Shown here: piece by piece, positions 7,209-14,613 of the stretch
Layout of the letters: each line of letters opens with the position of its first letter
Position numbering within the stretch: position 1 is the stretch's first letter
Origin: Winogradskyella sp.
GTDB lineage: Bacteria > Bacteroidota > Bacteroidia > Flavobacteriales > Flavobacteriaceae
Length of the DNA stretch: 64,000 nt
NCBI RefSeq assembly: GCF_003712105.1
Contig: NZ_RHLG01000001.1
Span: 62,001-126,000 of the forward strand
Direction of reading: 5' to 3'
The notes under the pieces: generated by a model
The model's database searches: none
What the model was told of the DNA's origin: nothing
What the model saw: the letters and a program-made list of their open reading frames with translations, nothing else
Translations under genes and position numbers: made by a program

Positions 7209-8009
7209 CTAAAGCATTTTAAGTGTATTTACTTCTTGCTGGGTTAAATGCTTCCAATGACCACGAGGAATGTCTTTTTTGGTAAGATGCGCTATTGCAA
7301 CACAATCAATTTTTACGAGGTCGTAACGAAGTTCGTCAAAAATGGTTCTTAGAATTGTGTTGCCCGTATTTTTAATTTTAATACCAACTTTATTTTTAGA
7401 TTCTCCTTCGATATAGCTTATATCTTCAACTGAAATTAGTTTTCCTTTAACTTTAAAACCTTCTTTTATCTTTTTTAAGTCTTCGAATTTGAGGTTTTTA
7501 TCCAATTCTAATTGAAATAATCGAGCAACCCCATTTTTAGAGTTGGTAAACTTCTGCATGATTTCGTCATCATTAGTAAACAACAAAAGCCCTAACGAGT
7601 TACGACCTAAACGCCCGATTGGTTTTATTCTAGCACTTGTAGAATTAGCTACTAAATCCATTACGGTTCTGCCTTTACCTTCTGCTGTGGTAGTAGCAAA
7701 CCCTTTAGGTTTATTTAGTAACACATAGGTTTTAGGCTCAGGATTAATTCTGCGGCCATCAAATTTTACTTCGTCAGTTGACTTAACCTTATAACCCATT
7801 TCGGTAATGACCTTGCCGTTAACTGTCACTAAACCAATAGCAATATTTTCGTCAGCTTCACGACGTGAACACATACCAGAATTGGCAATGTATTTATTTA
7901 ATCTAATATCGCCAGAATTTGTTTTTTTTGATGGTTGAGATTTACCCTTAACATTTCTGGTGTTATTTCTTGACGGTTTTCCTTTGCTATGACCTTGATT
8001 CCTACTCAT
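7209..8009 (-). CDS. S4-domain RsuA/RluB-type pseudouridine synthase, catalytic Asp missing
   Basis: This 266-residue protein has a basic low-complexity N-tail (1-33), an S4 RNA-binding domain (about 35-80, IRLNKYIANSGMCSRREAD) and a RsuA/RluB-like catalytic domain. The family's catalytic Asp lies in GRLDxxTxGLL. Here the motif is GRLGRNSLGLLLFTND, so Gly135 replaces Asp and Ser replaces Thr. The rest of the fold pattern (LNKPKG, LLLFTND, FQLELD) is kept. I read the Gly codon as GGT at about 7607. The protein may bind rRNA without modifying it, or use another residue. It has its own minus-7 box, so it need not be co-transcribed with the nitrilase gene. Confidence 0.85.
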   Translation of the reverse strand: MSRNQGHSKGKPSRNNTRNVKGKSQPSKKTNSGDIRLNKYIANSGMCSRREADENIAIGLVTVNGKVITEMGYKVKSTDEVKFDGRRINPEPKTYVLLNKPKGFATTTAEGKGRTVMDLVANSTSARIKPIGRLGRNSLGLLLFTNDDEIMQKFTNSKNGVARLFQLELDKNLKFEDLKKIKEGFKVKGKLISVEDISYIEGESKNKVGIKIKNTGNTILRTIFDELRYDLVKIDCVAIAHLTKKDIPRGHWKHLTQQEVNTLKML

Positions 8010-8023
8010 GCTCTAATTTTTTG

Positions 8024-8031
8024 CAAAGGTA
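8024..8031 (-). promoter_or_regulatory. Minus-7 box for the pseudouridine-synthase-like gene
   Basis: TACCTTTG on the minus strand (8031-8024) matches TAnnTTTG and lies 15 bases upstream of the ATG at 8009. No convincing TTTG is seen at the minus-33 distance. Confidence 0.45.
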
Positions 8032-8050
8032 AGAGAATACTTTACATGTA

Positions 8051-8998
8051 CTACTTTATTTCTATGGTAGATTGTCGATCTCTATTAACAACAAGCTTGG
8101 TAACATCTGGTCTTGAATAATGACCAACTGGGTCAAAATTTTGACGTTCTTCAAAAACGCGTTTAAAATCGATAGATTGAATGATTAAACCTTCTTTGTG
8201 TAATACAGGAGCAACAATCCATTCGCCATCTGGTCCAGCAATACAACTACCACCATTTGCTAAAGTATCTGGAGCATCTTTTAAAATCTTATCAAAAAAT
8301 GGTGTGTCGTCAGGAAAATCAGTCTTAGACATTAAACTAGATACCGAAACTACAAACGAACGAGATTCTCTAGCAATAAATCGAGTAATATCTTTTGTGT
8401 TATGATCACTTCCTGGCCAAACAGCAATATGTAGATTTTCTCCTAAACCATAAAGTGCAGCTCTAGGCAAAGGCATCCAGTTTTCCCAACAATTAAGGCC
8501 ACCAACGGTAAACGCTTTTAGTGGATGTACTTGCAATCCATTTCCATCTCCTGGAGCCCATGTTAATCGTTCATCGTATGTAGGTTGAAGTTTTCTGTGT
8601 ACAGACTGTATTTCTCCATTTTCGTTGATGTAAACCAAAGATGCATATATGCTATGGCCACCACGATCTAAAGGACGTTCCATAATACCCAAATACACTG
8701 CCATTTTGTGTGCTTTGGCAAGTTCACAGACACTATCTAATTCCCCTTTTTCTATACAAATTGAATTAGACACATAATGCGCATGAATGGCTTTATTGCT
8801 ATCGGTATTCCACTCTGCTCCACCAGCTAAGGCTAACCAAAATGGATATCCTGGTAATAAGGCTTCACCAAAGACAATGAGTTCAACATCTTCATTAGAG
8901 GCTTCAACTATTGCATTTTCAATCTTTATTAGTGTCGCTTTTTTATCTAGCCATACTGGTGCAATTTGAGCCATTGCTATTTTTAAACTTGTGTCCAT
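8051..8998 (-). CDS. Nitrilase (carbon-nitrogen hydrolase)
   Basis: The 315-residue protein carries the nitrilase-superfamily triad: Glu45 in FGEALLPGYPFW, Lys136 in HRKLQPTYDE and Cys170 in GGLNCWENWMP. The LQPTYDERLTWAPGDG and NCWENWMPL patterns are those of true nitrilases (branch 1) acting on organic nitriles to give the carboxylic acid and ammonia, rather than of amidases or omega-amidase. It is cytoplasmic, with no signal. The start follows directly on the stop of the UbiA-type gene (one base apart), so it is probably read in the mevalonate operon. The metabolic link is unclear. Substrate cannot be told from sequence. Confidence 0.88.
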   Translation of the reverse strand: MDTSLKIAMAQIAPVWLDKKATLIKIENAIVEASNEDVELIVFGEALLPGYPFWLALAGGAEWNTDSNKAIHAHYVSNSICIEKGELDSVCELAKAHKMAVYLGIMERPLDRGGHSIYASLVYINENGEIQSVHRKLQPTYDERLTWAPGDGNGLQVHPLKAFTVGGLNCWENWMPLPRAALYGLGENLHIAVWPGSDHNTKDITRFIARESRSFVVSVSSLMSKTDFPDDTPFFDKILKDAPDTLANGGSCIAGPDGEWIVAPVLHKEGLIIQSIDFKRVFEERQNFDPVGHYSRPDVTKLVVNRDRQSTIEIK

Positions 8999-9901
8999 TT
9001 ATAATCTATTTAATAATATAGAACTATCTATTAAAACTATTGAAAACACGCCTGCAACAATAATGAGCTTTAGAATGTTATGCAATAATAGATAATGTGT
9101 TTTTTTATTTGACTTCCAGAGTATAAGTAGAAATACTAGTAATAACATTACACTAGCATAAAAGAAATAATACATATGCCCAATTCTAAAATAGAATATT
9201 AATAAAAAGGCAGATATACACGTAATTATTACGGCTCCGATTAACAAATATTTTGCTGTTTTTTCGCCATAAACCACTGGTATCGTTCTGTAGTTAAGTG
9301 CTAAATCTCCTTTTAAATTCTCTAAATCCTTAGTTAGTTCACGCATAGAAACAAGCATAAAAAGATACAAGGCATGCATAAATACGACCAATTCAAAATT
9401 TCTATAATAAATGAAGATTGCAAAAAAAGGAGTTACCGTTAGTATGGCCGAAACTAAATTGCCAGTAATAGGAAGTTTTTTGAGCTTATGTGAGTAAAAC
9501 CAAATGGCAAAAATATATATTGAAAAAAACAGTACTGCTCTAAATGACACATAACTAGCACATATTATTGCCAAAAAATTAAGCACAAAATAAATAGACA
9601 ATTTTGTGTTCTGACTCACCAAGCGGTCGAGCATTGTTTTTCTAGGTCTATTAATTAAATCCTTTTCAGAATCATAAAAATTATTAATGATGTAACCTGA
9701 AGCTATAGTTGCTGAAGATGCTAAAACTAACATCAACAAACTTACATCTAGAAGCACGTCTTTAACATGCAAATATGGAGCAAAAATATAGATAGATGCT
9801 AGATACTGAGCAATAATAACCACTAGGATATTATAACCTCTAACGACAGAAAAAAGACTAAAAATCTTAAGAAGAAAGTGTTTTTGTGTTCTGGAGAACA
9901 T
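8999..9901 (-). CDS. UbiA-family prenyltransferase, geranylgeranylglycerol-phosphate type
   Basis: This 300-residue membrane protein has about eight hydrophobic segments and the two Asp-rich motifs of the UbiA superfamily: NNFYDSEKDLINRPRK (about 73-88) and KDLENLKGD in the second half. The first motif fits the subgroup that moves an isoprenoid chain to a glycerol-phosphate ether lipid or related acceptor, the label usually given to flavobacterial homologues. Menaquinone or heme O synthesis are alternatives but their enzymes usually show different motif spacing. Its position behind mevalonate kinase and mvaD supports an isoprenoid substrate. The acceptor is inferred, not shown. Confidence 0.82.
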   Translation of the reverse strand: MFSRTQKHFLLKIFSLFSVVRGYNILVVIIAQYLASIYIFAPYLHVKDVLLDVSLLMLVLASSATIASGYIINNFYDSEKDLINRPRKTMLDRLVSQNTKLSIYFVLNFLAIICASYVSFRAVLFFSIYIFAIWFYSHKLKKLPITGNLVSAILTVTPFFAIFIYYRNFELVVFMHALYLFMLVSMRELTKDLENLKGDLALNYRTIPVVYGEKTAKYLLIGAVIITCISAFLLIFYFRIGHMYYFFYASVMLLLVFLLILWKSNKKTHYLLLHNILKLIIVAGVFSIVLIDSSILLNRL

Positions 9902-9905
9902 GAAC

Positions 9906-10835
9906 TTAGAAGTTATAAACTACTTCTAGCTTTTGTCCTTTTAAAGCTGCTTTTGCTTTATCAATATTTTCGGTAAAACCTAATATGTATCCGCCACCAC
10001 CAGAACCACATAGCTTTAAGTAGTAATCATTTGTTTCAAGACCTTTTTTCCAAAGCTCATGAAATTGCTTCGGAATCATTGGTTTAAAATGATTCAGAAC
10101 AACTTTGGACAATTGTTTTGTATTTCGAAATAGTGATTTAATATCGCCTTTTAAGAAATCTTCAACACATGCATCTGTATGTTTTATAAACTGCTCTTTA
10201 AGCATATTACGGAAACCTTCATTTTTCATGTTTTCCATAAAGATACTTACCATGGGAGCAGTTTCACCAACAATTCCACTGTCTAATAAAAATACTGCGC
10301 CTGTACCTTCACTCTTTTGAGATGGAATTCCAGTGGCTTCAATATTATCTTGAGAGTTTATAAGAATTGGCAAACTGAGATAACTATTTAATGGGTCAAG
10401 ACCAGAAGATTTACCATGGAAAAAAGATTCCATAGCAGAGAAAATAGCTTTTAACTTTAAGAGTTTCTCTCTAGTTAAGTTTTCTAAAACAGTAATCTTT
10501 TCCGACACATACTTATCATAAATTGCAGCCACTAACGCGCCACTACTTCCAACACCATATCCTTGAGGTATTGATGAATCGAAATACATACCAGCTTCTA
10601 CATCGTTTTGAAGTTTATCGAAATCAAATTTCACAAGGTCACTATCTAGATCTTTAAGATAATTAGCAAATTGTCTTAAACTCTGATTAGAGTTAATTGC
10701 TTCTTCGGAAGAATTATCATCTAACTTTAATGCGCCATTGTAAAAATTATACGGAATGGATAACCCTTTAGAGTCTTTAATGATTCCATATTCTCCGAAT
10801 AGAAGAATTTTAGAATAAAATAATGGTCCTTTCAT
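9906..10835 (-). CDS. Mevalonate kinase-like GHMP kinase
   Basis: The 309-residue protein has the GHMP-kinase glycine/serine loop PQGYGVGSSGAL (about 90-101), the N-terminal SKILLFGEYGIIK element (the usual GEH becomes GEY), and the C-terminal LCGSGGGGYILGF motif. It is the mevalonate-phosphorylating enzyme expected from its position 19 bases behind mvaD. Length is close to bacterial mevalonate kinases. Phosphomevalonate kinase is not adjacent and presumably lies elsewhere. It is cytoplasmic and part of the mvaD operon. Confidence 0.85.
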   Translation of the reverse strand: MKGPLFYSKILLFGEYGIIKDSKGLSIPYNFYNGALKLDDNSSEEAINSNQSLRQFANYLKDLDSDLVKFDFDKLQNDVEAGMYFDSSIPQGYGVGSSGALVAAIYDKYVSEKITVLENLTREKLLKLKAIFSAMESFFHGKSSGLDPLNSYLSLPILINSQDNIEATGIPSQKSEGTGAVFLLDSGIVGETAPMVSIFMENMKNEGFRNMLKEQFIKHTDACVEDFLKGDIKSLFRNTKQLSKVVLNHFKPMIPKQFHELWKKGLETNDYYLKLCGSGGGGYILGFTENIDKAKAALKGQKLEVVYNF

Positions 10836-10854
10836 AGCCTATTGATTGGGAGAA

Positions 10855-11940
10855 TTAGAGCTTTATGGCACCTTTTCCTACTATATCACAAATATAGTGA
10901 CCGTTTTGACAAAATGCAACTAACTCACTATTAATGAAATCATAAACTTTTTCTTGTTCCGCCTTTGGAAACAGCACATGAACATTGGCTCCAGCATCTA
11001 AAGTGAAACAAATATTAGAATTGTTTTGTTGCCTATACGACCAAATTCTATTAATAATTTCAAGCGTATTTGGCTTCATTAAAATAAAATAAGGCATACT
11101 TGTCATCATCATAGCATGTAAGGTCAAGGCTTCACTCTCCACAATTTCTACAAATCGTTTGAGGTCACCATTTTTAAGAACCTCTTTCATTTCAGAAAGA
11201 TTATCATGTGCCTGCTTAAAACGATTTTCAGAAAAAGGATGTCCTAACATGAGCTTATGACCAACTGTACTACTTACTTGTTTTTCGCCTTTATCTACAA
11301 GTAAAATAGCGTCTTGGTATTCGTGAAAATTTGGATGAACTGTATCTTCAAACTTAACGCCAAATAAATCTGAACTTTTGGATACACTTTCATTTTTTCC
11401 CCAAACCACAAGTTCTCCTTCAATACTTCTACATGCACTTCCTGAGCCTAAACGTGCTAAAAAAGATGCTTTTCTGTTAAAATACGATTCACTCTCTTCG
11501 GCACCACTCAGAGACCGTTCAATACTCATCAAACACAACGCCAAAGCGCTCATACCTGATGCTGAAGAAGCTATACCAGAACTATGAGGAAATGTATTAG
11601 AGGTTTCAATCTTAAAATGATAATCTCTTATGAATGGAACATAAGATTCAATTCGCTCAAAGAAGGTTTGGATTTTAGGTCTGAAAGCTTCGTTTTTTTC
11701 GCCTTCAAAGTATACATCAAAACTAAATTCTTTGCCTTCTTTTTTAGAAAAAGACATCTCGGTTATCGTTTTGCAATTACTCAATGTAAAACTTATTGAA
11801 GGGTTAGCAGGAATTTGATTTTCTTTTTTACCCCAATATTTTATTAGTGCTATATTACTTGGAGAAGACCATTTAACCGATCCTTTTTCGAGATCTGAAT
11901 TATAGGATTCAAGAATAAAATCTTGTACTGTCATACTCAT
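10855..11940 (-). CDS. mvaD: Diphosphomevalonate decarboxylase
   Basis: The 361-residue protein shows the family signature SNIALIKYWGK, the phosphate-binding loop PHSSGIASSASGMSAL, and DAGANVHVLFP near the C-terminus. It converts mevalonate 5-diphosphate to isopentenyl diphosphate with ATP in the cytoplasm, which supports use of the mevalonate pathway. I chose the ATG at 11940. A longer reading from a TTG at 11955 would begin inside the minus-7 box at 11953-11960 and is therefore excluded. It heads a run of tightly spaced genes: mvaD, mevalonate kinase, UbiA-type prenyltransferase, nitrilase. Confidence 0.93.
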   Translation of the reverse strand: MSMTVQDFILESYNSDLEKGSVKWSSPSNIALIKYWGKKENQIPANPSISFTLSNCKTITEMSFSKKEGKEFSFDVYFEGEKNEAFRPKIQTFFERIESYVPFIRDYHFKIETSNTFPHSSGIASSASGMSALALCLMSIERSLSGAEESESYFNRKASFLARLGSGSACRSIEGELVVWGKNESVSKSSDLFGVKFEDTVHPNFHEYQDAILLVDKGEKQVSSTVGHKLMLGHPFSENRFKQAHDNLSEMKEVLKNGDLKRFVEIVESEALTLHAMMMTSMPYFILMKPNTLEIINRIWSYRQQNNSNICFTLDAGANVHVLFPKAEQEKVYDFINSELVAFCQNGHYICDIVGKGAIKL

Positions 11941-11952
11941 TAATTTCTGTTG

Positions 11953-11960
11953 CAAAAATA
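11953..11960 (-). promoter_or_regulatory. Minus-7 box of the mvaD operon
   Basis: TATTTTTG on the minus strand (11960-11953) matches the consensus and lies 12 bases ahead of the mvaD ATG. Transcription would start only a few bases before the ATG, giving a nearly leaderless message. This box decides the mvaD start against the upstream TTG. Confidence 0.5.
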
Positions 11961-11980
11961 ATGAAAAACAATGGTCTGTT

Positions 11981-12517
11981 TTAGTTTTCTGAAGACATAG
12001 CTAATAACTTCTCCATTGTTTTATAATTGCGCGATGTTGCGTTTACTTTTAAATTTCGTTCGAAATAATTAAGACTAAATTTTGCCTTACCATATCCATT
12101 AGCACAATACAGATAAAGGCAATCATCTATGATTTTATATTCTTCATTTTCATAGACTTTTTTTGAAGCTTCCGCGACTAAATCAGCATCAGGAATATCT
12201 GATAACATCGCAAAATAACTGTCTTTCTTTATTTCTTCTGAAAAAGGGCATGAATTAAAATTAGATTCTAGATGTGATCGTGTTCTTATCATTACTGCAA
12301 CTTCAAACCCAAAATAATCAAGTATTGCCTTTTTAATCTTGTTCTCTAATGCCTTAGCATCTTTTTTTGTAGACTGAAATACCACATTTCCGGTTTGAAT
12401 ATATGTTGTTACATTTTCTAATCCAGATTTGGTAAGTAATTCTCTAAGTTCAGCCATTGGGACTTTTTTATGTCCTCCAACATTAATTCCTCTTAAAAGT
12501 GCAATGTATGTTCCCAT
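11981..12517 (-). CDS. DUF1697 family protein
   Basis: The 178-residue protein begins YIALLRGINVGGHKKVPM, continues with TYIQTGNVVF, and ends in a FSLNYFERNLKVNATSRNYKT segment. All three are marks of DUF1697, a widespread cytoplasmic family of unknown function. Length is normal. It lies six bases downstream of the FAD-oxidoreductase gene and is probably co-transcribed with it. The pair is separate from the mvaD operon, which has its own promoter. Confidence 0.92.
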   Translation of the reverse strand: MGTYIALLRGINVGGHKKVPMAELRELLTKSGLENVTTYIQTGNVVFQSTKKDAKALENKIKKAILDYFGFEVAVMIRTRSHLESNFNSCPFSEEIKKDSYFAMLSDIPDADLVAEASKKVYENEEYKIIDDCLYLYCANGYGKAKFSLNYFERNLKVNATSRNYKTMEKLLAMSSEN

Positions 12518-12523
12518 AAGTTT

Positions 12524-13732
12524 TTAAATAGATCGTGACACGATGTACGCTCCTGTCCAAGCATTTTGAAAATTAAAACCACCTGTAACCGCATCAACAT
12601 TTATAACTTCGCCAGCAAAATAAAGGTTTGGAACGAGTTTACTTTCAAAAGTTTTAAAGTTAATTTCTTTAAGGTCAACTCCTCCAGCGGTAACAAATTC
12701 TTCTTTAAAAGTACTTTTGCCCGTTACATGAAATTGTGCCCTGGTTAATTGACTCGCCAAATCTTCAAGCTGCATTTTATTTATATCTGCAAAACGTTCT
12801 TTCTCTTTAATATTAGATGCCAAAACCAGTTGGTTCCAAAGACGCTTAGGTAAATCGAAAAGTGCAGAATTTACTACTTGCTTCTTGGCCAACTCTAACT
12901 TGGAAGCCCTAAGAGCATCTAAGCCAGATTCAAAATCTTGCTGGATAAAATTAACCTCAATCTTAAAGTTGTAATTACGTTCTGCTAATTCTATAGCTCC
13001 AAAAGCAGATAGTTTTAAAATCGCTGGCGCACTCATACCAACATGAGTAATGAGTAATGGCCCATCGGACTCTAAATCCGTTCCGATAACTTTTACCCTT
13101 GCATGCTTTGCCACAACTCCAGGAATATCTGCAATACGTTTATCCTTAATATCGAAGGTAAATAATGATGGTACAGGTTTTACAATTGCATGGCCTAAGC
13201 CTTCTAATAACTTCCAAATTTTAGGATTACTTCCTGTTGCTACGAGGAGTTTATCGCATTCAAAATCAGCCTGAGAAGTTTCAACTAAAAACTTCTGCTC
13301 TTCATTTTTAATAGTTTTTACTAAATGTCCATACAAGACCAAAACATTATACTTTTTAGCTTCGCTTAAAAAACAATCTATTATAGTTTGAGAAGAATCT
13401 GTGACAGGAAACATTCTACCATCGTCTTCAATTTTTAATTCTACTCCACGTTCTTCAAACCATGCTATTGTATCTCCAGTCATAAAGGTGTGAAACGGAC
13501 CAAGTAGCTCTTTTTTACCTCTTGGATAATTTTCGATTAACTCAGATGGAATAAATTCGGCATGGGTAACATTACAGCGTCCACCTCCAGATATTTTTAC
13601 TTTTTGTAGGCCTTGTTTACCTTTTTCTAATATGGCAACAGAAAGATTTGGATTCCTTTCTGCAATATTAATTGCGGCAAAAAATCCGGCAGCACCACCG
13701 CCAATAATTATAATATCTTTACGTTTATGCAA
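12524..13732 (-). CDS. HI0933/BaiN-family NAD(P)/FAD-dependent oxidoreductase
   Basis: The 402-residue flavoprotein has an N-terminal dinucleotide-binding motif IIIIGGGAAGFFAA, a second family motif KISGGGRCNVTH, and the C-terminal TAGGVDLKEIN plus GEVINVDAVTGGFNFQNAW. These define the HI0933 (YhiN, BaiN) family of soluble FAD enzymes, whose natural substrates are mostly unknown. The start is a TTG at 13732. An upstream in-frame stop follows soon and no ATG is available before the conserved Rossmann strand. It is divergent from the lipoprotein gene at 13762, with only 29 bases between start codons. Confidence 0.9.
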   Translation of the reverse strand: MHKRKDIIIIGGGAAGFFAAINIAERNPNLSVAILEKGKQGLQKVKISGGGRCNVTHAEFIPSELIENYPRGKKELLGPFHTFMTGDTIAWFEERGVELKIEDDGRMFPVTDSSQTIIDCFLSEAKKYNVLVLYGHLVKTIKNEEQKFLVETSQADFECDKLLVATGSNPKIWKLLEGLGHAIVKPVPSLFTFDIKDKRIADIPGVVAKHARVKVIGTDLESDGPLLITHVGMSAPAILKLSAFGAIELAERNYNFKIEVNFIQQDFESGLDALRASKLELAKKQVVNSALFDLPKRLWNQLVLASNIKEKERFADINKMQLEDLASQLTRAQFHVTGKSTFKEEFVTAGGVDLKEINFKTFESKLVPNLYFAGEVINVDAVTGGFNFQNAWTGAYIVSRSI

Positions 13733-13761
13733 TTGTATTTCTTTAAAAGCCTAAAATTACA

Positions 13762-14613
13762 ATGTTAAAAGCCAAAAGACTAATAATCCTAGCACTACTT
13801 GTAACCAATTGTGATACTGGAAATCTAACAACTATAATCGATTTACCTATTATATTAAATGAAGTATCTGGTGTTGAGACCGATGCTGAAAATAGTGTGT
13901 TTTGGATGGTTAATGATAGTGGTAACAAACCAATTCTTTATGGCTTAGATAGTAATGGTAATATTATAAAATCGATAAAAATAAAAGCTAAAAATAGAGA
14001 TTGGGAAGACCTTACTACTGACCCAAGAGGTAATGTGTATATTGGTAATTTTGGCAATAACAGTAATGATAGCAAAGAACTTTCGATATTAAAAATAAGT
14101 ATCGACTCTATCGTTGCTGATAAAACATTTATAACTCCTGAGGTTATAAAATTTAAGTATCCTGAGCAGAAAAAATTTCCACCGAAGAAAAGTAAACGCC
14201 ATTTTGATTGTGAGGCTTTTTTCTATTTCAACGATTCACTATATCTCTTTACAAAAAGTCGACAACCTAAAAAACCAGGTAAAACAAAACTCTACAAGCT
14301 TCCTGTAACAAAAGGAACATACAAAGCTGAATACATTGACACCTTCAATACCTGTGATGATTCTGAATGTTGGGTAACCTCAGCTGACATTAATGCTAAA
14401 GGCAATAAGCTTGCGCTTCTGACTGAAAATTCTGTGTTCGTTTTCTCTAATCTTAAGTCTAGTGCCTTTTTTAAATCTGATCTAAAACGCTACGTTTTTG
14501 ACTATAAATCTCAGAAAGAAAGTGTTGCTTTTAAAAATGATAGCACACTCTACATTGCCGATGAATATCTAGGTGTTGATGGTGGTAATCTATATGAATT
14601 TAAAATAGATTAA
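13762..14613 (+). CDS. Predicted exported beta-propeller-like protein, function unknown
   Basis: This 283-residue protein has a short hydrophobic N-terminus ending LVTNCDTGN, a possible lipoprotein signal (Cys17). The body has repeated short beta-strand patterns such as VFWMVNDSGNKPILYGLD, NVYIGNFGNN and SLYLFTKSR. These resemble propeller proteins in which a turn of the type NDSGN or GNFGNN follows each blade. I do not recognise a catalytic motif. It sits divergent from the FAD enzyme and converges on the large phosphoesterase gene with a four-base overlap. The fold is inferred from strand periodicity only. Confidence 0.72.
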   Translation: MLKAKRLIILALLVTNCDTGNLTTIIDLPIILNEVSGVETDAENSVFWMVNDSGNKPILYGLDSNGNIIKSIKIKAKNRDWEDLTTDPRGNVYIGNFGNNSNDSKELSILKISIDSIVADKTFITPEVIKFKYPEQKKFPPKKSKRHFDCEAFFYFNDSLYLFTKSRQPKKPGKTKLYKLPVTKGTYKAEYIDTFNTCDDSECWVTSADINAKGNKLALLTENSVFVFSNLKSSAFFKSDLKRYVFDYKSQKESVAFKNDSTLYIADEYLGVDGGNLYEFKID

